Shown in pieces: positions 37,502 to 47,120 of a stretch of 64,000 nt of DNA. The stretch covers positions 1 to 64,000 of the forward strand of contig JAUNDZ010000008.1 of assembly GCA_030525825.1 (NCBI GenBank). The letters run 5' to 3'. The translations under genes and the position numbers were made by a program. Source of the stretch: Moraxella sp. (GTDB lineage: Bacteria > Pseudomonadota > Gammaproteobacteria > Pseudomonadales > Moraxellaceae). The number at the start of each line of letters is the position of its first letter. Position 1 is the stretch's first letter. Under the pieces are notes generated by a model. It saw only the letters and a program-made list of their open reading frames with translations, searched no databases and was not told the origin of the DNA.

Positions 37502-38317
37502 TTACAACGCAAACCTTGCCCAAATCGGTGCATGGTCGGATGGCTTTTCTAGCCCACGAATGTCATAGCTAATCCCAGCATCCACACAGTCGCCAATGAG
37601 CGTATCGGTGCATAAGATGTGGTCAATGCGTAACCCCCGTTTTGGCGTATCTTCAAAGCCTTTGGAGCGGTAATCAAACCAGCTAAACTCATCGGCACTG
37701 TCAGGCTTAAACTTACGATAAGTATCATGCAAATCACGGCTCATCAAGGCATCATACCACGCTCGCTCTTCTGGCAAAAATGAACAAGTGCCGTTTTTTA
37801 GCCAGCGTTTGGCGTTTGGCTCGCCAATGCCGACATCATTATCATGTGGCGAGATGTTCATGTCGCCCATGATGATAAGCTCACGCCCCTGCCCTTTTAG
37901 CTCATCAATATAGGCATTCAAATCGGCATAAAATGCTCGTTTCATGGGAAATTTAATCTCGTGGTCTCGGTTTTCCCCTTGTGGAAAATAGCCGTTAATC
38001 ACATCAATCTCACGCCCACCGACTTCAAATCTGGCATGAATCAGCCGTCGTTGGGCATCAAGGTCGGCAAAAGGAAAGCCCTTTTGTACAAAAATCGGCT
38101 TAGATTTAGACAATATCGCCACGCCATAATGCGACTTTTGCCCAAAAAACTCCACATGATAGCCCAGACTCTGCACATCCGCCAGCGGAAAGGCTTCATC
38201 ATGCACTTTGGTCTCTTGCAGCCCGATGATGTCTGCCCCCAGCACATCACGCACCGCCATCAGTTGATGGGGTCTGGCACGCAGCCCATTAATATTAAAA
38301 CTCACAAAAGTCGTCAT
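37502..38317 (-). CDS. xthA: Exodeoxyribonuclease III
   Basis: A 271-residue AP endonuclease/3' exonuclease of the EEP family. Visible marks are [19 protein letters not shown] (metal-binding Glu), [23 protein letters not shown] and LRIDHILC...SDHAPIW, which together hold the catalytic Asp, Asn and His. I start at ATG 38317, where the XthA fold begins. The frame is open for another 110 codons upstream, but that part has no family match and runs antisense across the start of the thioesterase gene. It is divergent from the thioesterase gene. Confidence 0.95.
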   Translation of the reverse strand: MTTFVSFNINGLRARPHQLMAVRDVLGADIIGLQETKVHDEAFPLADVQSLGYHVEFFGQKSHYGVAILSKSKPIFVQKGFPFADLDAQRRLIHARFEVGGREIDVINGYFPQGENRDHEIKFPMKRAFYADLNAYIDELKGQGRELIIMGDMNISPHDNDVGIGEPNAKRWLKNGTCSFLPEERAWYDALMSRDLHDTYRKFKPDSADEFSWFDYRSKGFEDTPKRGLRIDHILCTDTLIGDCVDAGISYDIRGLEKPSDHAPIWARFAL

Positions 38318-38446
38318 AATTCGTCTCTGTCTAAAAAATGGTGCTATTGTAGCAAATTTTTGATAAAAATTTTGCAAATTTTGCACGACTTTGCTAAATT
38401 GAGTGTACAATGATTTCAATTTGACAGCACACATTAAGGATGGTGT

Positions 38447-38890
38447 ATGACAACCCCCATTTTTAGTAACACTTACAAAGTCTATATCAACCATACGGAC
38501 GCAGGCGGTATTGTTTATCATGCCAATCATTTGACCTTTTTTGAAAATTGTCGCAGGGACTGGCTGACATCGCTCGGCTTCGACGGTTATTTTTTTGATG
38601 CTGATGGCACAGCGGGCGGTACCGACAGCCACAATGGCAAGATTCACTTCGTAGTCGCTCGTGCTGACTTAACCTACAAGCTACCGCTATTTGTTGATGA
38701 TGTACTTATAGTTACTGTGCATGAGATGATAAAAAAATCCGCCAGCTTGATTTTAACCCAACACATCTACCGCTCGCACGATGATTTTATGCAGGGCAAA
38801 ATCGCAAGCACAGGCGCGATTACCCTAGCGTGCGTCATCAACAGCGATGACGGCATTCGCCCCAGTCGTCTGCCCCGTGCTTTTGGATAA
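38447..38890 (+). CDS. Acyl-CoA thioesterase, YbgC/FadM-type hotdog protein
   Basis: 147 residues with a hotdog fold. The 4HBT motif is clear: [20 protein letters not shown], with the Asp that acts as nucleophile or base. It probably hydrolyses a short or aromatic acyl-CoA. YbgC members near tol-pal act on lipid precursors, but no tol gene is here. SD AAGGA is 6 bases before ATG 38447. Monocistronic, ending at a hairpin. Confidence 0.9.
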   Translation: MTTPIFSNTYKVYINHTDAGGIVYHANHLTFFENCRRDWLTSLGFDGYFFDADGTAGGTDSHNGKIHFVVARADLTYKLPLFVDDVLIVTVHEMIKKSASLILTQHIYRSHDDFMQGKIASTGAITLACVINSDDGIRPSRLPRAFG

Positions 38891-38923
38891 TACGGCTTCA
38901 CGCCCCATCTGTACAGCTTCCAT

Positions 38924-38957
38924 AAAAAAAGAGCGGTAATTCATGCCGCTCTTTTTT
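38924..38957. terminator. Bidirectional terminator after the thioesterase gene
   Basis: AAAAAAAGAGCGG/CCGCTCTTTTTT with a 9-base loop. It also fits as the end of the SDR gene on the minus strand. Confidence 0.88.
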
Positions 38958-39016
38958 GGTTAATATTTTGGTTTAATTTTACTTGCATAGAGCTAGAATG
39001 ACCCAACAGCAACGCA

Positions 39017-39883
39017 TCACAAAAACTTCGTAATCAGTCTTAGCGGCAGATATTTCATCCCCAGACCAATCGGTAGCCACGGCCATGCAGGCACATAGGC
39101 TTCATCGACTTTTGCTTCAATCGCTTTAACGATGACATCCGCCCCTTCCTCTTCTTCAACTTCAAAAGGCAGGTACTTTGCTCCGATGTTCAAATCTGTA
39201 CGCACATAACCAGGATAAATGGTTGATACCGTGATGGGCAGTTTCTCGGTGATGGTGTCAGCACGAATGCCTTCTGCCAATGCCGCAAGACCTGCTTTGG
39301 CGGCAGCATAAGTGGTCAGATGGCGTGGCAGACCACGCACCGCCGACATACTAGAAATCACTACCAGATGACCGCTGTTCTGACGGCGGAAAATCTGCAT
39401 GGCGGCTTCACATTGTGCCAACGCAGAGATGAAATTGGTCTCGGCGGTGGCACGGTTGATGGCGAAGCGACCATAGCCAATCACACGGCTGTCGCCCACC
39501 CCTGCATTGACGATGATTTTATCAATGATGGTGCCGCTTGCCTGTACATCTTTGTCAAACTCATCAAACACCGCAAACACATCATCATAAGCGGTAACAT
39601 CCAGCGTGCGAACATGAACCTTGATGCCAAATTCTTGTTCCAGCTCTTGTTTTAGAGCTTCTAGGCGGTCTAATCGTCTGGCACAGATTGCTAAATCATA
39701 ACCCAAAAAGGCAAACTTACGAGCCATCATCGCCCCAAGTCCTGAGCTTGCCCCTGTGATTAGGACAACCTTGCCCTGACCGATGCCACGAATGTCATTC
39801 AAATCTTTGATTTTGTTAAATCGGTTTGCCACCACACGACCAAATTTGTCTGCTTTGGCAAACAATTCTTCTAATTTTTTCAT
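39017..39883 (-). CDS. Short-chain dehydrogenase/reductase
   Basis: 288 residues of the classical SDR family. The nucleotide motif GASSGLGAMMA is at about residue 46. NAGVGDS and the active-site set Ser (ISSMSAVRG), Tyr and Lys (TTYAAAKAG) are present. An N-terminal extension of about 35 residues precedes the Rossmann fold. Substrate unknown; the C-terminal helices (WPWLPIGLGMKYLPL) look membrane-associated, as in SDR enzymes that act on lipids. Monocistronic. Confidence 0.9.
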   Translation of the reverse strand: MKKLEELFAKADKFGRVVANRFNKIKDLNDIRGIGQGKVVLITGASSGLGAMMARKFAFLGYDLAICARRLDRLEALKQELEQEFGIKVHVRTLDVTAYDDVFAVFDEFDKDVQASGTIIDKIIVNAGVGDSRVIGYGRFAINRATAETNFISALAQCEAAMQIFRRQNSGHLVVISSMSAVRGLPRHLTTYAAAKAGLAALAEGIRADTITEKLPITVSTIYPGYVRTDLNIGAKYLPFEVEEEEGADVIVKAIEAKVDEAYVPAWPWLPIGLGMKYLPLRLITKFL

Positions 39884-39991
39884 GAGTTATCCAAAAACAA
39901 CTAAAATACGCTAAAATGCCCTGAAAAACAGTCGGCTATTTTAGCGTACTTTTTAGTAAAATTCTAATGATTTAATGTGCACAGTCAATCA

Positions 39992-40960
39992 CTAAGGGCG
40001 GTTTAATTTCGCCAAAAACTCGGCAGCACCATGTCCCACCTGATTCACCAAACTCACAGCAGACGCACCCATCTGCTCGCCAAGACCCAGTTTTTCTAAT
40101 AAAGTTGGCTTGGTGCGTGAATTGATGACAAAGACATCATGATTATCCAGTAAGCTCAAAATATACGCATCCGATGTACCCAGCTCATCAATTAAACCTA
40201 GTGCATGAGCATCTTGACCAAACCAAAATTCGCCTGTCGCCACTTTCTCAATGTCTAGGGTTAGGCGGTGCTTGGCAACATGATTTTTGAACAGTTCGTG
40301 AATGCGTTCTAGCTCGGATTGGTATTTTGCACGGTCTTTGTCGTCATTTTTGTCAAACATGGTTACGGTGCGTTTGTATTCACCTGCCGTAAAAGACTCG
40401 ATATTGATGTCATGCTTTTTTAAGAAATCATAAAAATTAGGCATTTGACTGACCACGCCGATAGAACCTACGATGGCAAAAGACGCACCAATCACCTTGT
40501 CCGCCACGCACGCCATCATGTAGCCACCGCTGGCGGCAATTTTATCCACACAGACAGTCAAGGCAAGCCCAGCGTCTTTAATACGACCCAGCTGCTCGGC
40601 AGCCAGCCCATAGCCATGCACCTGACCGCCGCCACTCTCTAAACGCAGCACCACTTCATCGCCTGTCTTGGCAGCACTGATGATGGCACTAATCTCTTCA
40701 CGCAGCTGTGCTACCGCACCTGCCTTGATGTCGCCATCAAAATCCAGCACATAGACAGTTTTTGTCTTATCTTTGCTGTCTTTTGGCTCTGATGCCTTGT
40801 CTTTGGCATCAGATTTGGCTAGGGAGAGTAGCTTAGATAGGCAGCCTTTTTTGTCGTCTTCATCAGATGCTTGCTCAAACTCTTTTTGCTGCTTTTTTTG
40901 GACTTTGTTCAGATGAATGATTTGTAATTCTACTGGTTTTTTTGATGAATGAAATAGCAT
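39992..40960 (-). CDS. sohB: S49-family peptidase, SohB-like, without the N-terminal membrane anchor
   Basis: 322 residues. From about residue 68 (YVLDFDGDIKAG) it follows SohB closely: LRLESGGGQVHGYGLA, DKIAASGGYMMACVADK, the catalytic Ser in IVGSIGVVSQMP, and the catalytic Lys in AGEYKRTVT. E. coli SohB (about 349 aa) begins with a membrane helix. Here the first 60 residues are only Lys/Glu/Gln-rich, and a TAA stop lies 16 bases before ATG 40960. SD AGAAGGG supports that ATG. The protein therefore appears soluble in the cytoplasm or peripherally attached, which is unusual for the family. Confidence 0.88.
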   Translation of the reverse strand: MLFHSSKKPVELQIIHLNKVQKKQQKEFEQASDEDDKKGCLSKLLSLAKSDAKDKASEPKDSKDKTKTVYVLDFDGDIKAGAVAQLREEISAIISAAKTGDEVVLRLESGGGQVHGYGLAAEQLGRIKDAGLALTVCVDKIAASGGYMMACVADKVIGASFAIVGSIGVVSQMPNFYDFLKKHDINIESFTAGEYKRTVTMFDKNDDKDRAKYQSELERIHELFKNHVAKHRLTLDIEKVATGEFWFGQDAHALGLIDELGTSDAYILSLLDNHDVFVINSRTKPTLLEKLGLGEQMGASAVSLVNQVGHGAAEFLAKLNRP

Positions 40961-41148
40961 ATTAACCCTTCTAATTTAATGGCATGACGATACAATCACG
41001 CTCATCATACATGGTTTTGGTTCATACTTTGTCAAAAGTTAAAAGCATGGTCGCAGTTGTAATATTTTTTTAAATAGGGTCAAAATCAGCAATCAAAAGC
41101 CATGTAACAAAAAAATAACACAGCCCATCATGTTCAATCCAACCAATC

Positions 41149-43002
41149 CTAAGACTCTGCCGTATTTTTTAAGCCCACGCCACGCAAGCGACCACGCCCA
41201 TCAATATCACGCACAATCAGCGACCAATTATCGTTCAATCGCACTTCATCGCCCTTGACAGGCTCTGCCTTAAAATGCGACAGCATGAATTCTTCGACCG
41301 TCTGGTGTCTGGCATTGCTCAAAGTCTGCATCAGCTCATCGTCAATGCCTGACAGACCTGTGGCGTTCGGCGATATGGTAAATATGTCCAACGCACTAGC
41401 GACAGGCGAAATCTTGCTAAATCTGTTTTGGCTTAGACTGCGGGTCGCCAGATTATAAAATGGCAAATCCATGATGCGTGCGTGTGGCGATAGCAGCCAG
41501 TCGCCATAAAATTCGCTGGTTTTTTGGTATTGGGTGGCAGAGTTATTAAAAATCTTGGCGATGCTGCCCGCCCAATCGCCCGACAAGGCATACCATACAA
41601 TGTCGCCAACTTTCAGCACCGTGTCATCATCAACGCTCAAAAGATGACCGCCACGCACGACCGCAAAGACCGCGATCTCTTGGGAATTTACCTTACTTGA
41701 TATGGCTTGTGGATGGCGACCGATGGCAAATGCACCAGGCTTGACTTCAAATTCATATAAGGTCATGTTGGCTTGGTCGCCCACCCAGATCTCATGCTCT
41801 GCCTTAGGTTCAGCATCGGTCGGCACCCATACTTTAAATAAGCGAGACATGAAAGGAATGGTCGCCCCTTGTGCCAACAAAGACAAAATCACCACCCCAA
41901 AGACGATATTAAACGCCAAACTCGCCCCTTCCACACCGCTCACCACAGGAATGATGGCAAGGGTAATCGGCACCGCACCCCTTAGACCGACCCACGAAAT
42001 AAAGCCAATCTCTCTGGCACGAAAACGAAACGGCAAAAGACTGGTTGCCACCGCAATCGGACGGGCGATGAACAGCAAGAATAAGAAAATCGCCAGCGAA
42101 TAATGCCACTCTTCAATCATGCCTGATGGTGTAACCAACAGACCCAACACCACAAACAGCACCGCTTGCGACAGCCAAGCAAAGCTGTCCATCACACGAA
42201 GCACATGCTCGGTGGCACGCACTTTGGTATTGCCAATGATGACCCCTGCCAAATACACCGCCAAAAAGCCACTACCGCCAAACAGGTTGGTCGCTGCAAA
42301 CACCACCATGCCAGCCGACATAATCAAGATGGCATACATACCGTCTGCCAAATGCACTTTTGGCAGCAGCTTGGAGAGCAACCACCCTGCCGCCAAGCCC
42401 GTCAATAGCCCCACGACAATCTGCTGAGTCAGCATCATCAGGATACTGCCGACCGTTTGACTCTCTGGATTTAGGTTTAGGGCAATCATCACCGTAACCA
42501 GCAAGATTGCTAAGGGGTCGTTCGTACCAGATTCCAATTCTAGCGTGGCTTGTACACGGTCGTTGAGCTTCACGCCGCCATTTCGAAGCAGACTAAAAAC
42601 CGCCGCCGCATCGGTCGAGCCAACAATCGCCGCCATCAAAAAGCCTAATCGCCAATCAATATTCAATAGCCAGCTAATAAACAGACCAAGCACACAGACG
42701 GTCGCAATCACCCCCCAAGTCGCCAGCGTAATCGCAGGTTTTAAACCAACACGGAAAGATTTGAGTGATGTGCGAAGACCGCCATCGAGCAGAATACAAG
42801 CAAGAGCTGCCTGACCGATGAAGTTAGCGACAGAATACTCCTGAAACTCAATACCAAGCACCCCTTCTTCGCCAGCCAACATACCTACGCCTAAGAAAAA
42901 CAGCAACAACGGCACACCCAATCGTGCCGATAAGGTATTTGTCATGATGCTGACAAAAATCAACATGGAAGTAACAAGATAAATGATGTTTAAAGTATCC
43001 AT
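41149..43002 (-). CDS. nhaP2: K+/H+ antiporter, CPA1 family
   Basis: 617 residues. About twelve helices (residues 1-395) carry the CPA1 signature ACILLDGGLRTS and the ion-site stretch GSTDAAAVFSLLR followed by ELESGTNDPLA. A cytoplasmic part (about 400-617) contains a TrkA-C-like region around GAFAIGRHPQAI, which in this group senses ligands. It exchanges K+ (or Na+) for H+ across the inner membrane. No close SD before ATG 43002 (AAGGAG is 13 bases away), so the start is a little uncertain. Confidence 0.92.
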   Translation of the reverse strand: MDTLNIIYLVTSMLIFVSIMTNTLSARLGVPLLLFFLGVGMLAGEEGVLGIEFQEYSVANFIGQAALACILLDGGLRTSLKSFRVGLKPAITLATWGVIATVCVLGLFISWLLNIDWRLGFLMAAIVGSTDAAAVFSLLRNGGVKLNDRVQATLELESGTNDPLAILLVTVMIALNLNPESQTVGSILMMLTQQIVVGLLTGLAAGWLLSKLLPKVHLADGMYAILIMSAGMVVFAATNLFGGSGFLAVYLAGVIIGNTKVRATEHVLRVMDSFAWLSQAVLFVVLGLLVTPSGMIEEWHYSLAIFLFLLFIARPIAVATSLLPFRFRAREIGFISWVGLRGAVPITLAIIPVVSGVEGASLAFNIVFGVVILSLLAQGATIPFMSRLFKVWVPTDAEPKAEHEIWVGDQANMTLYEFEVKPGAFAIGRHPQAISSKVNSQEIAVFAVVRGGHLLSVDDDTVLKVGDIVWYALSGDWAGSIAKIFNNSATQYQKTSEFYGDWLLSPHARIMDLPFYNLATRSLSQNRFSKISPVASALDIFTISPNATGLSGIDDELMQTLSNARHQTVEEFMLSHFKAEPVKGDEVRLNDNWSLIVRDIDGRGRLRGVGLKNTAES

Positions 43003-43334
43003 CGGCTAAGAAAGTCTCCTTTTGGTGGCTAACCCACTTATAAAAATCAAAAAAAACAACAAATTTAACTGGATGATTGCAAAATAAACAACGCAAATAA
43101 ATCAACTAATACTATCACAATCCGCCGCCAGATTTCCATAATAAATTCATAAATTTAGTATATTTTTGCACATTAAATACAGTGATTGATTTTACCAATT
43201 CATTAGGGCAGATTAGAGCGGATAAGGTCGGTTCATTTCATACAATAAGCCTCGACAAGTTCAAAACGCACACAAAAAACCACCCAAGCCAATCACCGAG
43301 CAAGGGTGGTTTTAGATGACTGCGTTATCGCTTA
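43003..43334. other. Gene-free spacer between the antiporter and ABC-transporter genes
   Basis: 332 bases, AT-rich. It contains the terminator of the opp unit at its right end and presumably the antiporter promoter. Nothing else was seen. Confidence 0.55.
43274..43313 (-). terminator. Terminator of the opp transporter unit
   Basis: AAAACCACCC (43276-43285) pairs with GGGTGGTTTT (43304-43313), a 10-bp perfect stem; minus-strand reading continues TTTTTTGTG. It lies 21 bases past the ATPase stop. Confidence 0.85.
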
Positions 43335-44933
43335 TTAAGACAGATTGGACGCTTGCACCAACACTTTGGTGTATTCTTCTTGCGGATTTTCAAAAATCTG
43401 CTCAGCCGTCCCTTCTTCGATGACTTCGCCACGACTCATGACCATCACACGGTCAGACAAGGCACGAACCACAGATAAATCATGACTGATAAAGATATAG
43501 CTCAGCCCATATTTGCGTTGTAGGTCATTTAGTAGCTCAACCACCATGATTTGTGTTGAACGGTCAAGTGCCGAAGTGGGTTCGTCCAACAGAACAAATT
43601 TAGGCTCCAAAATCATCGCACGAGCAATGGCGATGCGCTGACGCTGACCACCTGAGAACTCGTGTGGATAACGGTTAATCATGGTGGGCGACAGATTCAC
43701 CTCTTTGAGCATCTTTATCACTTTTTGGCGGCGTTCTTCCTTGCTCATCTTTGGAAAATGCACCGTCAGCCCTTCGCCGATAATCTCGCCCACCGTCAGT
43801 CGGGGCGACAGCGAGTTGAACGGGTCTTGAAAGACAATCTGCATATCACGACGCAAGGCATCACGCTCCTTGGCGTTCATCTGTTTGATGGTTTTGCCAT
43901 TAAAACTGATGTCTCCTGTGGATTCAGCAATCTGCATGATGGCACGCCCAATGGTCGATTTGCCCGAGCCAGACTCGCCCACAATGCCCAAAGTCTCGCC
44001 TTCTTTTAGGTGCAGCGAGATGCCTTTGACCGCATGAAAAGTCTTGGTTGGCTTACCAAAGAAACTGCGAGCCATCACATATTCCACATGCACATTGTCC
44101 GCTGTGATGATGTCTGGCGTACTGTCGTCCAATACCGCCTTTTGATTCATTGGAATCGGCATGAGCAGCTCTTTGGTGTAGTCGTGCTGTGGATGGTTAA
44201 ACACCGTCTGCGTATCGCCACGCTCAATGATGACACCGTGCTGCATGACGCACACCTGATGACTGTATCGCTTCACCAGACGCAAATCGTGCGAAATCAG
44301 GATAATCGCCATGCCCAACTCTTTTTGTAGCTGCATGAGCAAATCCAAAATCTCAGCTTGTGTGGTTACATCAAGTGCGGTGGTCGGCTCATCAGCGATG
44401 AGCAAGTCAGGCTTATTGATGATTGCCATCGCAATCATGATACGCTGCAACTGACCACCAGAGAACTCGTGCGGATAGCAGTCCATCTTACGCTCGGCAT
44501 CAGGGATTTTGACCGTCTGCAAGGTCTCTAACGCCATCTGACGAGCTTTACTTTGGCTGATACTTGGGTTGTGGATACACACCGCTTCGGCGACTTGCTT
44601 GCCGATTTTGACAAATGGGTTTAGGCTGGTCATCGGCTCTTGGAAAATCATGCCAATCCCATCACCACGCAAGGACTGCATTTGTTTTTCTGATAAAGTC
44701 AAAATCTCTTGACCATCAAATACAACCGACGATTCCTTACCATAGGTAACAATATTCTTAGGCAACAGCTGCATGATTGCCATACTGGTAACCGACTTGC
44801 CCGAGCCAGACTCGCCCACGATGGCGAGTGTCTGACCACGCTCTAGGCTGAATGTCGAGCCTTTGACGGCATGGACATTCTCTTCGTCAGTCTTTAAAAA
44901 TACATCTAGGTTTTTAACTTCTAATAGTGCCAT
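43335..44933 (-). CDS. Peptide ABC transporter, fused double ATP-binding protein
   Basis: 532 residues with two complete ABC ATPase halves, as in YejF/GsiA, doing the job of OppD plus OppF in one chain. Half 1: Walker A GESGSGKSV, signature FSGGQLQ, Walker B LLIADEPTTALD. Half 2: GESGSGKST, FSGGQRQ and FVLLDEPTSALD. Each half ends with the extra oligopeptide-type tail. I start at ATG 44933 because AGGA is 8 bases upstream of it; ATG 44939 is only 2 bases from that SD. Last gene of the unit, 27 bases after oppC. Confidence 0.92.
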   Translation of the reverse strand: MALLEVKNLDVFLKTDEENVHAVKGSTFSLERGQTLAIVGESGSGKSVTSMAIMQLLPKNIVTYGKESSVVFDGQEILTLSEKQMQSLRGDGIGMIFQEPMTSLNPFVKIGKQVAEAVCIHNPSISQSKARQMALETLQTVKIPDAERKMDCYPHEFSGGQLQRIMIAMAIINKPDLLIADEPTTALDVTTQAEILDLLMQLQKELGMAIILISHDLRLVKRYSHQVCVMQHGVIIERGDTQTVFNHPQHDYTKELLMPIPMNQKAVLDDSTPDIITADNVHVEYVMARSFFGKPTKTFHAVKGISLHLKEGETLGIVGESGSGKSTIGRAIMQIAESTGDISFNGKTIKQMNAKERDALRRDMQIVFQDPFNSLSPRLTVGEIIGEGLTVHFPKMSKEERRQKVIKMLKEVNLSPTMINRYPHEFSGGQRQRIAIARAMILEPKFVLLDEPTSALDRSTQIMVVELLNDLQRKYGLSYIFISHDLSVVRALSDRVMVMSRGEVIEEGTAEQIFENPQEEYTKVLVQASNLS

Positions 44934-44960
44934 GTTCATCGTCCTACTGATTCAATCGAA

Positions 44961-45854
44961 TTATTTATCTTTGGGGTCTAGGGCATCACGCAGACCGTCG
45001 CCCAAGAAGTTAAAGCAGAACAATGTCGCCACCAAAAAGATAGAAGGGATGATCAGCTGCCACGGAGCGACCTGCATACTCGCTGCACCTTCTTGTAATA
45101 AAGCACCCCAGCTGGTCATCGGCTCTTGTACACCCAATCCCAAGAAACTTAGGAACGACTCGAACAAAATCATACCTGGTACGATGAGCGACGCATAAAT
45201 CACCACCAGACCCAGCACATTCGGCACGATATGACGCATGATGATGCCTGTGCTGGATACGCCAGTAATCTTTGCTGCTTCCACGAACTCTTTATTTTTT
45301 AGGCTTAGGGTCTGACCACGCACGATACGAGCCACATCCAGCCACGACACCATACCAATCGCCACAAAAATCAAGAAAATGTTGCGACCAAATAAAGTAA
45401 CGAGCAAAATCACAAAGAACATGAAAGGAAAAGCATTAAGCACATCCAAAAAACGCATGAGCAGCATGTCCACTTTACCGCCCAGATAGCCCGATAACGC
45501 ACCATAGACCGTACCAATCAGTACCGCCACGAACGCACCTGCCACACCAACCATGAGCGAGATACGCCCACCGACCGCCACACGCACGAGCAAATCTCGC
45601 CCCAACGGGTCAGTACCGAAATAATGTCCTGTGCTTAGCGATGGAGCCACACCCATATTCCCCCAGTCGGTATGGTCATAGGTGTAAGGCACAAGCATTG
45701 GTGCAATGATGACAAATAGCGTGATGAGTAACAAAATCAACGCACTGGCAATGGCAGCCTTGTTACGGCGAAAGCGTCGCCATGCATCTTGCCATAGGCT
45801 ACGACCCTGAATGCCATCAAAATTGTCTGATTGTATCGTTGTATTGACAGACAT
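44961..45854 (-). CDS. oppC: Oligopeptide ABC transporter permease OppC
   Basis: 297 residues. After a cytoplasmic start, six helices carry the BPD_transp_1 region and the EAA loop (EFVEAAKITGVSSTGIIMRHIVPNV) that docks on the ATPase. The N-terminal OppC-type segment DAWRRFRRNKAA is present. It works with OppB. SD AAGGA precedes ATG 45854 by 6 bases, 13 bases after the oppB stop. Confidence 0.93.
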   Translation of the reverse strand: MSVNTTIQSDNFDGIQGRSLWQDAWRRFRRNKAAIASALILLLITLFVIIAPMLVPYTYDHTDWGNMGVAPSLSTGHYFGTDPLGRDLLVRVAVGGRISLMVGVAGAFVAVLIGTVYGALSGYLGGKVDMLLMRFLDVLNAFPFMFFVILLVTLFGRNIFLIFVAIGMVSWLDVARIVRGQTLSLKNKEFVEAAKITGVSSTGIIMRHIVPNVLGLVVIYASLIVPGMILFESFLSFLGLGVQEPMTSWGALLQEGAASMQVAPWQLIIPSIFLVATLFCFNFLGDGLRDALDPKDK

Positions 45855-45867
45855 AAATCATCCTTAT

Positions 45868-46788
45868 TTAGTATTTAATTTTTGGGTCAATCAGTGCATA
45901 TAAAATATCAACGACCGCATTAAAGAAAATCGTCAATACCCCCACCAAAATGGTCAGGCTCAGCACCAAGCTATAATCACGGTTCAACGCTCCATTGACA
46001 AAGAGCTGGCCAATACCTGGCAAACCAAAAATCGTCTCAATCACGATAGAGCCTGTAATGATGCCCACAAACGCAGGACCTAAGAATGAAATCACAGGCA
46101 GCATCGCAGGACGCAAGGCGTGTTTAAAGACAATGTGCGAAGTTGGCAGACCTTTTGCCTTAGCGGTGCGGATATAAGGGCTGTTTAATACTTCAATCAT
46201 CGAACCACGAGTTACCCGAGCGATACTAGACGCATAACCAATGGCAAGCGTGCCCACAGGCAGGATAAGGTTTGGTAATGCACCATTATTCCAGCCGCCT
46301 GCTGGTAAAACCTGCCAAATCACCGCAAACAGTAGCACCAGTAGCGGACCCTTTACAAAGCTTGGCATGACAACCCCTGTCATGGCAACAGTCATGAGTG
46401 CGTAGTCAAAAAAGGTATTTTGTTTTAAGGCAGCGATAACACCAAGCGTAACACCTAAAACAAGAGCAATCACAAAGGCATATAGCCCAATCTCCACCGA
46501 GACGGGCAAAGATTGAGCCAACAGCTCATTGATGGTATAGTCTTTATATTTAAACGATGGACCAAAATCGCCCATCAAAAGCTGTTTTAGGTAATTAAGA
46601 TATTGCAACCATAGTGGGTCGTTCAAATTGTACTTGGCTTCGATGTTAGCAAGCACCGCAGGTGGCAAATTTCGCTCGCCTGTGAACGGGCTGCCTGGTG
46701 CCAGACGCATCATAAAAAATGACACAGTAATCAGAAACAACATCGTCGGTATTGCTTCTAAAAAACGCTTAAAAATCAGTTTTAACAT
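45868..46788 (-). CDS. oppB: Oligopeptide ABC transporter permease OppB
   Basis: 306 residues with six helices, the OppB-type N-terminus (KRFLEAIPTMLFLITVSFFMMRLAPGSPF) and the EAA loop (YIRTAKAKGLPTSHIVFKHALRPA). It ends with the typical YALIDPKIKY. It forms the membrane channel with OppC. SD AAGG sits 7 bases before ATG 46788. A hairpin and a full terminator separate it from the second oppA. Confidence 0.94.
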   Translation of the reverse strand: MLKLIFKRFLEAIPTMLFLITVSFFMMRLAPGSPFTGERNLPPAVLANIEAKYNLNDPLWLQYLNYLKQLLMGDFGPSFKYKDYTINELLAQSLPVSVEIGLYAFVIALVLGVTLGVIAALKQNTFFDYALMTVAMTGVVMPSFVKGPLLVLLFAVIWQVLPAGGWNNGALPNLILPVGTLAIGYASSIARVTRGSMIEVLNSPYIRTAKAKGLPTSHIVFKHALRPAMLPVISFLGPAFVGIITGSIVIETIFGLPGIGQLFVNGALNRDYSLVLSLTILVGVLTIFFNAVVDILYALIDPKIKY

Positions 46789-46862
46789 AAATAAACCTTA
46801 TGTCCTTAAATGCCATGAGAGTGCAAAACCATCTCAATACACACCTTGTAATCCATCTGAAA

Positions 46863-46888
46863 CTTGCTTTTTATCCTTAAAAAGCAAG
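46863..46888. repeat. Perfect hairpin in the oppB leader
   Basis: CTTGCTTTTTA pairs with TAAAAAGCAAG around TCCT, an 11-bp stem. On the plus strand it is followed by CTATTTTTATC, like a terminator; on the minus strand it lies about 75 bases before oppB. Confidence 0.8.
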
Positions 46889-47068
46889 CTATTTTTATCG
46901 CATCACCCAAACAAACCTTTTATTCTTCAAATGATGCAATGATAAAATAGGCGTATTATACCTAATTTATTGGAAATTGCACGAAATAATCATGAATGAA
47001 TGCTTATTTATCTATACCTGCAATATGATTATTCTCGATTTCCTATAAGTCAAAAAAATTTATTCAAT

Positions 47069-47103
47069 AAAAACAAGCATATTAGAGCAATATGCTTGTT
47101 TTT
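47069..47103 (-). terminator. Terminator between oppA (second copy) and oppB
   Basis: A perfect 15-bp stem (47069-47083 with 47089-47103) around AGAGC, core ACAAGCATATT/AATATGCTTGT, with T run in the minus-strand reading. It lies 18 bases past the oppA stop. Confidence 0.88.
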
Positions 47104-47120
47104 CAAAAAAATACAAAAAA

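Larger units (their letters stand above)
46789..47120. other. Gene-free leader region between oppA (second copy) and oppB
   Basis: 332 bases. It holds a terminator at 47069-47103 and another perfect hairpin at 46863-46888. The rest is AT-rich. No gene seen; an extra promoter for oppBCDF is likely here. Confidence 0.55.

Noticed and set aside
38318..38647. In-frame 110-codon extension of xthA upstream of ATG 38317
   Set aside because: It has no family match, runs antisense into the thioesterase gene and would not fit the XthA start.
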